From positions 1 through 22,070 of the IMG/VR virus record IMGVR_UViG_3300031873_000046: a stretch of 22,070 nucleotides of DNA; one strand, given 5' to 3'. The notes beneath the pieces are model-generated. The model did no database searches and was not told the DNA's origin. It saw only the letters and a program-made list of their open reading frames with translations. The position numbers and the translations under genes were made by a program. Below, in pieces: positions 1 to 4,606 of this stretch (positions are counted from its first letter, which is position 1; every line of letters starts with the position of its first letter). This DNA is from a virus.

Positions 1-6
1 ATTCAC

Positions 7-80
7 GCTACGATATTTCAATAGAAGAAAACCACATTGGTAATGTGGAAACCTGGGGGCAGTACCCAGTCGTAGCTCCA
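7..80 (+). tRNA. tRNA-Thr(GGT) with non-canonical elbow
   Basis: Complete cloverleaf. The acceptor GCTACGA (7-13) pairs perfectly with TCGTAGC (70-76), followed by discriminator T77 and an encoded CCA. The D stem is TTTC/GAAA, the anticodon stem CCACA/TGTGG encloses loop TTGGTAA (anticodon GGT, 39-41), and the T stem CTGGG/CCCAG is perfect. The T-loop is GGCAGTA (58-64) instead of TTCRANN, and the D-loop AATAGAA lacks the GG dinucleotide. All four stems are intact, so this looks like a functional tRNA with altered D-loop/T-loop contacts rather than a decayed one. It would read ACC and ACU. Standard covariance-model searches may score it poorly. Confidence 0.85.
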
Positions 81-86
81 TATAAC

Positions 87-161
87 ACACGGTGGGCAGG
101 AAAGATATGCACCACTCCTACAAAGTGGACTAAAGAGGGGCAGTACCTCTACCGTGTACCA
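87..161 (+). tRNA. tRNA-Val(TAC) with C33 and non-canonical T-loop
   Basis: The acceptor ACACGGT (87-93) pairs with ACCGTGT (151-157), followed by A158 and an encoded CCA. The anticodon stem CCACT/AGTGG is perfect around loop CCTACAA, giving anticodon TAC (119-121). The base 5' of the anticodon is C instead of the near-universal U33. The T stem AGAGG/CCTCT encloses GGCAGTA (139-145), the same T-loop as in tRNA-Thr and tRNA-Lys of this island. The D stem has only three clear pairs (GCA/TGC). Identity rests on the anticodon alone; the odd loop position lowers certainty about decoding. Confidence 0.75.
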
Positions 162-166
162 TGAAC

Positions 167-243
167 GTCCCTGTAGTGTAGATGGAAAACATCACAGATT
201 GCGAATCTGTAGATCGGTGGTTCAAGTCCACCCAGGGACACCA
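167..243 (+). tRNA. tRNA-Arg(GCG)
   Basis: The acceptor GTCCCTG pairs with CAGGGAC (233-239), then A and an encoded CCA. The anticodon stem ACAGA/TCTGT encloses TTGCGAA, anticodon GCG, reading CGC/CGU. The T arm GGTGG-TTCAAGT-CCACC is canonical, and the D-loop contains GG (184-185). Most bacteria read CGU/CGC with an ACG anticodon deaminated to ICG; the GCG anticodon here would not need that editing. Confidence 0.93.
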
Positions 244-251
244 AAGCGATT

Positions 252-340
252 GGAAGTGTAACCGGACAAGCGTACCGGAACTGAGTGCTAACCAGATTGA
301 CGCTAAACACGTTGGGGTGCAAGTCCTCACACTTCCGCCA
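252..340 (+). tRNA. tRNA-Ser(GCT), long variable arm
   Basis: The acceptor GGAAGTG pairs with CACTTCC (330-336), then G and CCA. The D stem is CCGG/CCGG with loop ACAAGCGTA. Placing U33 at 286 gives anticodon GCT (287-289). The anticodon stem has mismatches at its two ends (A27-A43 and A31-C39). A long variable arm with an ACG/CGT stem fits serine class II tRNAs. The T-loop is TGCAAGT, with G at position 55. It would read AGC/AGU. The weak anticodon stem makes this the least certain of the four serine tRNAs. Confidence 0.78.
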
Positions 341-421
341 TAAGAATGCCGTGGGTTTGAGACCGAAGCGAGTGAGTGCGGGAAGGGGGACCAGATTGAA
401 CCCTACCTACGGCAGGTTTTC
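341..421 (+). other. Spacer with imperfect long hairpin between tRNA-Ser genes
   Basis: This is an 81-nt gap in a tRNA run otherwise spaced by about 5-10 nt. GCCGTGG (348-354) can pair with CTACGGC (407-413), and GGGTT can pair with AACCC further in, so the gap could fold as one long interrupted hairpin. No cloverleaf could be built: there is no T-arm or anticodon arm in the right place and no CCA. It may be a decayed tRNA, a processing element, or nothing functional. Confidence 0.3.
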
Positions 422-510
422 GGAAAGCAAACAGGGCAAGCGCACCTGGACCGTCTCGAAAACGGATTGACGCTAACCACGTTGGGGTGCAAGTCCTCTA
501 CTTTCCGCCA
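422..510 (+). tRNA. tRNA-Ser(CGA), long variable arm
   Basis: The acceptor GGAAAGC pairs with ACTTTCC except C7-A66, then G and CCA. The D stem is CAGG/CCTG with loop GCAAGCGCA. Anticodon loop CTCGAAA gives CGA (457-459), for UCG codons. The variable arm has an ACG/CGT stem. The T-loop is TGCAAGT. Its 3' half is nearly identical to that of tRNA-Ser(GCT), so the two probably arose by duplication. Confidence 0.85.
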
Positions 511-520
511 TAAGTTTATT

Positions 521-606
521 GGAAGAGTGACCGAGAGGCTAAAGGTGCTCCCCTGGAAAGGGATGCGGTTACGGCCACGCAGGTTCGAATCCTGTCTCTT
601 CCGCCA
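521..606 (+). tRNA. tRNA-Ser(GGA), canonical elbow
   Basis: The acceptor GGAAGAG pairs with CTCTTCC, then G and CCA. Anticodon loop CTGGAAA gives GGA (555-557), reading UCC/UCU. The long variable arm has a GCG/CGC stem. The T-loop TTCGAAT and a D-loop with GG are canonical, unlike the other three serine tRNAs here, which suggests a separate origin. Confidence 0.95.
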
Positions 607-619
607 TTTGGAGAATATT

Positions 620-706
620 ATGAGAATAAATTGGGAAGAATTGGGGTTGGCCTGGTTGATTGCCGTGGGAATTTCCGCTCTCATCACCTGCTTCCTAGAA
701 AAATAA
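620..706 (+). CDS. 28-aa single-pass membrane peptide
   Basis: ATG at 620 lies seven bases after GGAG (610-613). The product is 28 residues: a short amphipathic start (MRINWEELGL), then a hydrophobic stretch of about 17 residues (AWLIAVGISALITCFL) long enough to span the membrane, then a charged EK end. It sits alone between two tRNA-Ser genes. No function can be assigned. Single-helix phage peptides of this kind often turn out to be inner-membrane modulators, but that is only analogy. The ribosome-binding site and the clean membrane-segment layout support translation. Confidence 0.6.
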   Translation: MRINWEELGLAWLIAVGISALITCFLEK

Positions 707-709
707 GAT

Positions 710-799
710 GGAAGTGTAACTAGGCAAGCGTACTAGACTCGCCTTGAAAGCGATGGGACGGTGAAAGCCGTTGGGGTGCAAGTCCTCACACTTCCGCCA
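710..799 (+). tRNA. tRNA-Ser(TGA), long variable arm
   Basis: The acceptor GGAAGTG pairs perfectly with CACTTCC (789-795), then G and CCA. The D stem CTAG/CTAG has loop GCAAGCGTA. Anticodon loop CTTGAAA gives TGA (745-747), reading UCA and by wobble other UCN codons. The variable arm has an ACGG/CCGT stem. The T-loop is TGCAAGT (777-783), with G55. Its last 16 paired bases recur as a fragment at 1423-1438. Confidence 0.9.
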
Positions 800-812
800 T
801 TTGGAGAGACAT

Positions 813-1379
813 ATGAAGAAGACATATCTAGAACTCTTGGCTGAAATATCTCAGCAGCATACAAGTGCTGATACGTCATTGAATCAGGTTTCAAGTGGTA
901 TCAGACACGCAGCATCAGGGGGATTGATAAAACCCCATTCTACGAATGTGGATGTTGGGGGTGGTAAGTATGATGCGGGGAAACATCACGTAGAGAAGTC
1001 AGTAGAGGGATCGTCTTTGCATGTATATGATCCCTACAATAGAGCAGAATCGCACAACATAGAAGTCTTACATAATCACGAAGGTAAAGCAGATTATGTG
1101 GGATTACATAATGTCCTCAATGTCATTAAGGAACCGGAGAATCGGGCAGAGGCATTACACACGGTGAAGAAATTTATGAAGCCTGGGGGAACCGCGCACA
1201 TTACGACATACGAAGGGGACAAGAGTGGCACGGGTCGAATGAGTAAGCAAGATAAGGGACGCGGCTCGTCATGGCAGAATCATCGTTCGACAAAGAGTTA
1301 TGTACCGGAAGTGCAGACCGCATTTCCAAACCATCGTGTTCATGTGCAAGGGAAGCATATTATCATATCGCCATCGTGA
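813..1379 (+). CDS. Class I SAM-dependent methyltransferase-like protein
   Basis: ATG at 813 follows GGAGAG (803-808). The product is 188 aa. Features of a Rossmann-fold methyltransferase are visible: a glycine-rich motif I (VDVGGGKYD, near residues 47-55), an acidic end of strand 2 (VYDPYNR), a motif IV-like segment (NVLNVIKE) and a late strand after a PGG turn (MKPGGTAHITTYEG). The C-terminal part has WQNHRSTKSYVPEV, which resembles small methyltransferase-like proteins common on phages and plasmids. The substrate is unknown. Its place in a tRNA island makes RNA or nucleotide modification tempting, but nothing in the sequence decides this. It is short for the class and may lack a full substrate-binding domain. 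Confidence 0.65.
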   Translation: MKKTYLELLAEISQQHTSADTSLNQVSSGIRHAASGGLIKPHSTNVDVGGGKYDAGKHHVEKSVEGSSLHVYDPYNRAESHNIEVLHNHEGKADYVGLHNVLNVIKEPENRAEALHTVKKFMKPGGTAHITTYEGDKSGTGRMSKQDKGRGSSWQNHRSTKSYVPEVQTAFPNHRVHVQGKHIIISPS

Positions 1380-1382
1380 TGA

Positions 1383-1402
1383 GGTACCATGAGATTTGAA
1401 TT
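1383..1402 (+). repeat. 20-bp direct repeat, copy 1
   Basis: GGTACCATGAGATTTGAATT occurs exactly here and at 1601-1620. It spans the start of a truncated copy of the gene at 1607. The two copies bracket about 200 bp holding a tRNA 3' fragment and a 53-codon gene. Confidence 0.95.
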
Positions 1403-1481
1403 CTCCGCAGAGGAAATGAAGAAAGTCCTCACACTTCCTCAATTTTGGAGTTATAATGGGTTACTGGCTATCAGAGTTTGA
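1389..1481 (+). pseudogene. Truncated duplicate of the 1607-1810 gene
   Basis: A 30-codon frame begins MRFEFSAEEMKK, clearly related to MRFELSDDDCKR at 1607. Similarity stops after about 12 codons, where the sequence turns into a tRNA-Ser 3' fragment (1423-1438) and then the ribosome-binding site of the next gene. This looks like a 5' stub left by recombination. It may still be translated, but the tail is not protein-like. Confidence 0.6.
1423..1438 (+). repeat. tRNA-Ser 3'-end fragment
   Basis: AAGTCCTCACACTTCC matches exactly the T-arm and acceptor 3' strand of tRNA-Ser(TGA) (780-795) and tRNA-Ser(GCT) (321-336). Downstream similarity continues loosely through ATTTTGGAG, matching ATTTGGAG after tRNA-Ser(TGA). 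The rest of the tRNA is absent, so this is a scar and not a gene. Confidence 0.85.
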
Positions 1482-1617
1482 CAGAATAGAACGCTACGCA
1501 AAAGCATGGGGCATTTCAGTTGAACATGCGCGAATTTATTTCCAACAGCCAGAACTCAGACGGTATTTTGAAGAGTCAGTGAAATTTCTAACAGTGCAAG
1601 GGTACCATGAGATTTGA
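1456..1617 (+). CDS. Small protein of unknown function (53 aa)
   Basis: ATG at 1456 follows TTTTGGAG at a short spacing. The product, MGYWLSEFDRIERYAKAWG and onward, is charged and aromatic-rich and predicted helical, with no membrane segment and no motif I recognise. Its last 11 bases overlap the start of the next gene in another frame. It lies between the two copies of a 20-bp direct repeat and directly after the tRNA-Ser fragment, so it may have arrived as an inserted cassette that brought its own ribosome-binding site. Confidence 0.5.
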   Translation: MGYWLSEFDRIERYAKAWGISVEHARIYFQQPELRRYFEESVKFLTVQGYHEI

Positions 1618-1620
1618 ATT
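1601..1620 (+). repeat. 20-bp direct repeat, copy 2
   Basis: Second exact copy of the sequence at 1383-1402; here it forms the start of an intact gene (ATG at 1607). Confidence 0.95.
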
Positions 1621-1810
1621 ATCTGATGATGACTGTAAAAGGATCAATGCGTTTATTCGTGAGCAGGATAAGGTGACCGGTGGGGAGTATGGAGCAATCG
1701 GAGGGGCATACACCTATCACTTCACTCCAACATCACTTGGAGTAGCAGTTGTGATTGAAAATACGGTGACGAAAGCAGAATTGGATCTCACTGATTATGA
1801 TAGTTGGTAA
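1607..1810 (+). CDS. Small protein of unknown function (67 aa)
   Basis: ATG at 1607 has AGGG upstream. The product begins MRFELSDDDCKRINAFIREQ and has an acidic helical start, a glycine-rich middle (GGEYGAIGGAYTYHF) and a strand-rich end (GVAVVIENTVTKAELDLTDY). The composition suggests a small alpha/beta domain. I do not recognise the family. A stub of its first 12 codons is duplicated at 1389. It ends 14 bp before the tmRNA. Confidence 0.6.
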   Translation: MRFELSDDDCKRINAFIREQDKVTGGEYGAIGGAYTYHFTPTSLGVAVVIENTVTKAELDLTDYDSW

Positions 1811-1824
1811 TGTAACAATATAAC

Positions 1825-2168
1825 GGGGGTGAATTAGGATCGACAGAGGCGTATAGAGAAGAACAGGACATGCCGAGGACCAGGACCTCGTTAATACTTG
1901 GAAAAACCGAATTGTCGAACAACAGTTTGCAATGGCAGCTTAATCCGCTGCCCGTTGAACTACCGATGGGCTCCTGTAGGTAGGGAAGCGTCATTCTAGG
2001 AGGCAAGTGATAAGGCTAGCATCTGGTTGAGTGTGTAGCCGCCAGTCAATTAACCGTACTCACATACAGTGCCATCCTGTATGTGAAAGTAGAAAAGAAT
2101 GGCTAGCATGAAAATCCAACTTTGACATTGCTTTTGGACCTGGGCTGCGATGCCCTGCACCTCCACCA
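1825..2168 (+). ncRNA. ssrA: tmRNA (SsrA), trans-translation RNA
   Basis: The 344-nt RNA has both ends of a tmRNA. The acceptor GGGGGTG (1825-1831) pairs with CACCTCC (2158-2164), followed by A and an encoded CCA. The third pair is G-U, the AlaRS identity element. A pseudoknot follows: CGAGG/CCTCG crossed by CCAGG/CTTGG. The open frame after it ends ...GAA CAA CAG TTT GCA ATG GCA GCT TAA. By analogy with the E. coli TAGTC|GCA resume site, TTGTC|GAA suggests the tag EQQFAMAA after the tRNA-borne alanine; the exact resume codon is inferred. The -AA end fits a ClpP-targeting degron. No SmpB gene is in the window, so host SmpB would be needed unless one lies elsewhere. Confidence 0.93.
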
Positions 2169-2205
2169 AATAGAACTCATCCACCATGCGTGGAAGTGAG
2201 CAACG

Positions 2206-2226
2206 GGACCCTCAAGTTGGGGGTCC
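2206..2226 (+). other. Hairpin between tmRNA and tRNA-Glu
   Basis: GGACCC (2206-2211) pairs with GGGTCC (2221-2226) around a 9-nt loop. No T-tract follows, so it is not a typical intrinsic terminator. It could guide processing of the tmRNA-tRNA precursor. The rest of the 2169-2236 spacer holds nothing recognisable. Confidence 0.4.
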
Positions 2227-2236
2227 TAGCAATTAC

Positions 2237-2311
2237 GCTCCCATAGACTACTGGCTAGGTCGCTAGCTTCTCAAGCTGGAAGATCGGGATCGATACCCGA
2301 TGGGAGCACCA
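2237..2311 (+). tRNA. tRNA-Glu(CTC)
   Basis: The acceptor GCTCCCA pairs with TGGGAGC, then A and CCA. D stem GACT/GGTC encloses a loop with GG. Anticodon stem CTAGC/GCTGG encloses TTCTCAA, anticodon CTC for GAG. T stem TCGGG/CCCGA has loop ATCGATA, with A at position 54 but T55-C56 kept. Confidence 0.92.
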
Positions 2312-2316
2312 AATAT

Positions 2317-2392
2317 GTCCTTGTGGGCCAACTGAACGGTCACCTGCCTTCTAAGCAGGATTATGTGGGTTTGAGTCCCACCGAGGACACCA
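2317..2392 (+). tRNA. tRNA-Arg(TCT) with A19-U56 elbow pair
   Basis: The acceptor GTCCTTG pairs with CGAGGAC, then A and CCA. D stem GGCC/GGTC has loop AACTGAAC: the usual GG is GA. Anticodon loop CTTCTAA gives TCT for AGA/AGG. T stem GTGGG/CCCAC has loop TTTGAGT, so position 56 is T rather than C. The A in the D-loop and the T at 56 restore a Watson-Crick 19-56 pair. Confidence 0.93.
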
Positions 2393-2396
2393 TAAC

Positions 2397-2473
2397 GCCG
2401 CTGTAGTCCAATTGTATAAGACGCCTCTCTCCTAAAGAGGAAATTGTGGGTTAGAATCCCACCAGTGGCACCA
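2397..2473 (+). tRNA. tRNA-Arg(CCT) with U19-A56 elbow pair
   Basis: The acceptor GCCGCTG pairs with CAGTGGC (one G-U), then A and CCA. D stem GTC/GAC has loop CAATTGTATAA, where the GG is GT. Anticodon stem CCTCT/AGAGG encloses CTCCTAA, anticodon CCT for AGG. T stem GTGGG/CCCAC has loop TTAGAAT, with A56. U19-A56 would replace G19-C56. Confidence 0.92.
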
Positions 2474-2482
2474 AAGGATATC

Positions 2483-2881
2483 ATGAAATTTTTTGATGAG
2501 CGAGAACGCAGGGACCCCAGCGAACATCAGGATATTATTTTTGTGTTTGGGTCCAATCTAGCAGGTCGCCATGGCGCAGGAGCCGCCCTATTCGCTCGCT
2601 ATTGGTATGGAGCACAATTGCGTATTGGTGTTGGACGCACGGGACAGTCGTATGCGATTCCTACGAAGGATGCAGAACTCAATGTGCTGACATTAGATGT
2701 TATTCGTTTGCATGTGTGGTTGTTTCTAGACTATGCCAAGAAGCATCCAGAGGAAGAGTTTTTTGTGACACGAATCGGATGCGGTTATGCGGGATACAGT
2801 AATCCAGACATTGCCCCCATGTTTCGTGGCGCACCTGAGAATTGTATGTTTGAACAGTCGTGGAAAGAATTTTTAGAATAA
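2483..2881 (+). CDS. A1S_2505-type phage protein (macrodomain-like)
   Basis: ATG at 2483 has AAGGA upstream, 10 bp after the CCA of tRNA-Arg(CCT). The 132-aa product shows FVFGSNLAGRHGAGAALFA (about residues 19-38), GRTGQSYAIPTKD, VTRIGCGYAGY and IAPMFRGAPENC. From memory this pattern belongs to the phage 'A1S_2505 family non-structural protein'. The GSNLAGxHGAG start and TRIGCGxAGY strand resemble macrodomain folds, which bind ADP-ribose-type ligands. A role in NAD or ADP-ribose metabolism during infection is inference only. Its stop codon directly abuts tRNA-Arg(TCG), so mRNA and tRNA lie on one precursor. Confidence 0.8.
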   Translation: MKFFDERERRDPSEHQDIIFVFGSNLAGRHGAGAALFARYWYGAQLRIGVGRTGQSYAIPTKDAELNVLTLDVIRLHVWLFLDYAKKHPEEEFFVTRIGCGYAGYSNPDIAPMFRGAPENCMFEQSWKEFLE

Positions 2882-2962
2882 CTCCCTGTGATGGCAATTG
2901 GACGCCGACCTCGCTTCGAACGAGGGCTTTATATGCAGGTTCGAATCCTGTCAGGGAGACCA
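2882..2962 (+). tRNA. tRNA-Arg(TCG)
   Basis: The acceptor CTCCCTG pairs with CAGGGAG, then A and CCA. The D-loop AATTGGAC has GG. Anticodon stem CCTCG/CGAGG encloses CTTCGAA, anticodon TCG for CGN. The T-loop TTCGAAT is canonical. The region between anticodon stem and T stem (about 9 nt) is longer than usual for arginine tRNAs. It starts at the base after the stop codon of the preceding gene. Confidence 0.92.
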
Positions 2963-2968
2963 AATAAA

Positions 2969-3042
2969 GGACCCTTAGTACATTAGCAGGACACCGCATT
3001 GACATTGCGGAGAGACAGGAGCATAACCTGTAGGGTCCACCA
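2969..3042 (+). tRNA. tRNA-Val(GAC) with A54/G55/T58 T-loop
   Basis: The acceptor GGACCCT pairs with AGGGTCC, then A and CCA. Anticodon stem CCGCA/TGCGG encloses TTGACAT, anticodon GAC for GUC/GUU. T stem ACAGG/CCTGT has loop AGCATAA. Position 54 is A and 58 is T, the reverse of the usual T54-A58. D stem GTAC/GGAC has one mismatch and loop ATTAGCA. All other stems are intact. Confidence 0.88.
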
Positions 3043-3046
3043 TAAC

Positions 3047-3121
3047 GCACCGCAAGCTTTAATAGTGAAGCTCTTGGCTTTTAACCATGAGAACACGGGG
3101 CAGTACCGTGGCGGTGCACCA
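3047..3121 (+). tRNA. tRNA-Lys(TTT) with non-canonical elbow
   Basis: The acceptor GCACCGC pairs perfectly with GCGGTGC (3111-3117), then A and CCA. D stem GCTT/AAGC has loop TAATAGTG. Anticodon stem CTTGG/CCATG (one T-T mismatch) encloses CTTTTAA, anticodon TTT (3080-3082). T stem CACGG/CCGTG has loop GGCAGTA, identical to tRNA-Thr(GGT) and tRNA-Val(TAC). U34 of tRNA-Lys is the usual target of 2-thiolation, relevant to the TusA-like gene at 12445. This is the last tRNA of the island. Confidence 0.87.
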
Positions 3122-3153
3122 ATCCCCAATCAAATCAACCACTTATCACCCAC

Positions 3154-3182
3154 TTGACAAACCACCCCGATTCTGTTATAAT
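3154..3182 (+). promoter_or_regulatory. Consensus sigma70 promoter, start at or next to an ATG
   Basis: TTGACA (3154-3159), 17-bp spacer, TATAAT (3177-3182): a perfect match to the sigma70 consensus. The expected start, about 7 nt past the -10, falls at or next to the A of ATG at 3189, so the transcript would be leaderless. It restarts transcription after the tRNA island for the ligase-RtcB gene run. Confidence 0.92.
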
Positions 3183-3188
3183 CTGTTC

Positions 3189-3449
3189 ATGGAATACAAA
3201 AGCCGCTACGATGACCCAGAGTACCAGGAGAGAGTGTCAAATCAGATGCTCGCCACCCCCACACTTGAGATAGCTTGCCGTGCCATTATCGACCTTCGGG
3301 CCGAATTAATGGAAAGGGGCACCCTCCTCGGAAAAGCTAATGCTAAGATATCAGACCTTCAAAAAGATTCAGATGAGTTGAATGCCTCAAAAAGACTTAT
3401 CATGAATATGTTTACTGGTGGGAAATTATTCCCAGGAGAACGAACATGA
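3189..3449 (+). CDS. Unknown protein (86 aa), probably from a leaderless mRNA
   Basis: ATG at 3189 lies 6 nt beyond a perfect -10 box, with no room for a Shine-Dalgarno site. An alternative later start would cut the conserved-looking N-terminus MEYKSRYDDPEYQERVSNQM. The product is helical and charged: a central helix (LEIACRAIIDLRAELMERG) is followed by a heptad-like segment (KISDLQKDSDELNASKRLIM), suggesting a small coiled-coil dimer. The stop overlaps the ligase start (ATGA), so the two are translationally coupled. No family recognised. Confidence 0.7.
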   Translation: MEYKSRYDDPEYQERVSNQMLATPTLEIACRAIIDLRAELMERGTLLGKANAKISDLQKDSDELNASKRLIMNMFTGGKLFPGERT

Positions 3450-4606
3450 TCGAAAAGACATTCCCTACATTATACGGGGTTTCTTCAAAGGGTGTGACGA
3501 AGGTGTGGGCAATTCGAGTGCTTGCAGTCGATAAGAACGCTGATGCTGTAGTGATTAAGGTTACACATGGACAGCTTAATGGTAAGATGCAAGTGTCTCC
3601 CGAAACAATTCGTGAGGGAAAGAACATCGGAAAAGCCAATGAGACAACGGCATATCAGCAAGCCTGCCTGGAAGCTGAATCGAAATGGAAGAAACAACAT
3701 GATAAGAATTATACTGAGCACTTGCCTGCGATTGACGCGGGGATGGGAAAGATCACCCTCAAGCTTCTGCCTATGCTGGCACAGAAGTTCAAAGAACGCA
3801 AGCACAAGATTGTCTGGCCAGCCTATGTGCAACCGAAGCTGAATGGGGTTCGTTGTCTCGTTGAACGGAAGAATGGAAAGATCACGTATTGGTCGCGCAA
3901 ATCGAAGCAGTACAAGAATTTTAATCTTTTCATGGATCAGGAATTTCTCAGCATCATGGAAGATGGAGAAATCCTTGATGGGGAAATGTACAATCACGGC
4001 GAGGTCACATTCCAAGAGTTGATGTCTCTTATCAAGGACGAAAAGCACCCTGAGATCGACAAACTCAAAAAGTATGTGAAGTTTCATTGCTATGATCGTC
4101 CAAGTGCGAAAGGTGGATTCAAAGATCGTTTTGATAGTCTGGAATGGATGAACTGGGTTGATGATGTTATTCAGGGACTTGAGTATTTCAGAATAGTTGA
4201 CACCTCCAAAGTTCATAATGAAGCAGAAATGCTACATAAGCACGAAGTATTCACCGCCGATGCTTATGAAGGCACGATGGTTCGCTCAGGCGGCGACGAA
4301 CCCTACAATTTCCAGTACCGAGACAATCAATTGCAGAAGTACAAGGATTTTCTGGATGATGAATTCAAGATCGTCGGAGCAAAAGAGGGAGTTGGATCAG
4401 CAGAAGGACAAGCGACTCTCCGTTGTGTGACGAAGGGGGGAAAAGAATTCGATGTCCGTTGCAAGGGGGAAAACGCAGTCCGAGAAGAACAATGGCAGAA
4501 TTGGAAGTCCTATATAGGGAAAGAGTTGACAGTGCGTTATCAAACGCTGAGTGATGAAGGTATTCCGATTTTCCCAGTGGGGATTGCAATCCGAGATTAT
4601 GAATAA
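3446..4606 (+). CDS. ATP-dependent DNA ligase with N-terminal WGR-like domain
   Basis: The 386-aa product joins nicks through a lysyl-AMP intermediate. Motif I is KLNGVR with nucleophile Lys131. Motif III is LDGEMY (177-182), IIIa is HCYDRPS, IV is EGTMVR (275-280) and V is LQKYK (296-300). A C-terminal OB domain follows (from about 305). Residues 1-90 (TLYGVSSKGVTKVWAIRV, EGKNIGKANETTAYQQA) look like a WGR-type domain rather than the all-helical DNA-binding domain of T4 gp30. A separate protein at 9976 resembles that missing domain. It would seal Okazaki fragments along with RNase H of this phage. The start is fixed by the ATGA overlap and by AGGAGAACG upstream. Confidence 0.92.
   Translation: MIEKTFPTLYGVSSKGVTKVWAIRVLAVDKNADAVVIKVTHGQLNGKMQVSPETIREGKNIGKANETTAYQQACLEAESKWKKQHDKNYTEHLPAIDAGMGKITLKLLPMLAQKFKERKHKIVWPAYVQPKLNGVRCLVERKNGKITYWSRKSKQYKNFNLFMDQEFLSIMEDGEILDGEMYNHGEVTFQELMSLIKDEKHPEIDKLKKYVKFHCYDRPSAKGGFKDRFDSLEWMNWVDDVIQGLEYFRIVDTSKVHNEAEMLHKHEVFTADAYEGTMVRSGGDEPYNFQYRDNQLQKYKDFLDDEFKIVGAKEGVGSAEGQATLRCVTKGGKEFDVRCKGENAVREEQWQNWKSYIGKELTVRYQTLSDEGIPIFPVGIAIRDYE

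Noticed and set aside
130-330. Minus-strand reading frame across the tRNAs
   Set aside because: The protein-like motif (VDLNHRST) is the usual antisense artefact of tRNA T-arms; no ribosome-binding site.
348-414. Possible tRNA between tRNA-Ser(GCT) and tRNA-Ser(CGA), suggested by GCCGTGG/CTACGGC and a GGGTTTGAGACC segment
   Set aside because: No T-arm or anticodon arm fits in the right place and there is no CCA. Kept only as a hairpin spacer.
3485-4216. Long minus-strand frame opposite the DNA ligase gene (243 codons)
   Set aside because: It lies fully antisense to a gene with clear ligase motifs, has no ribosome-binding site, and its sequence is low-quality.
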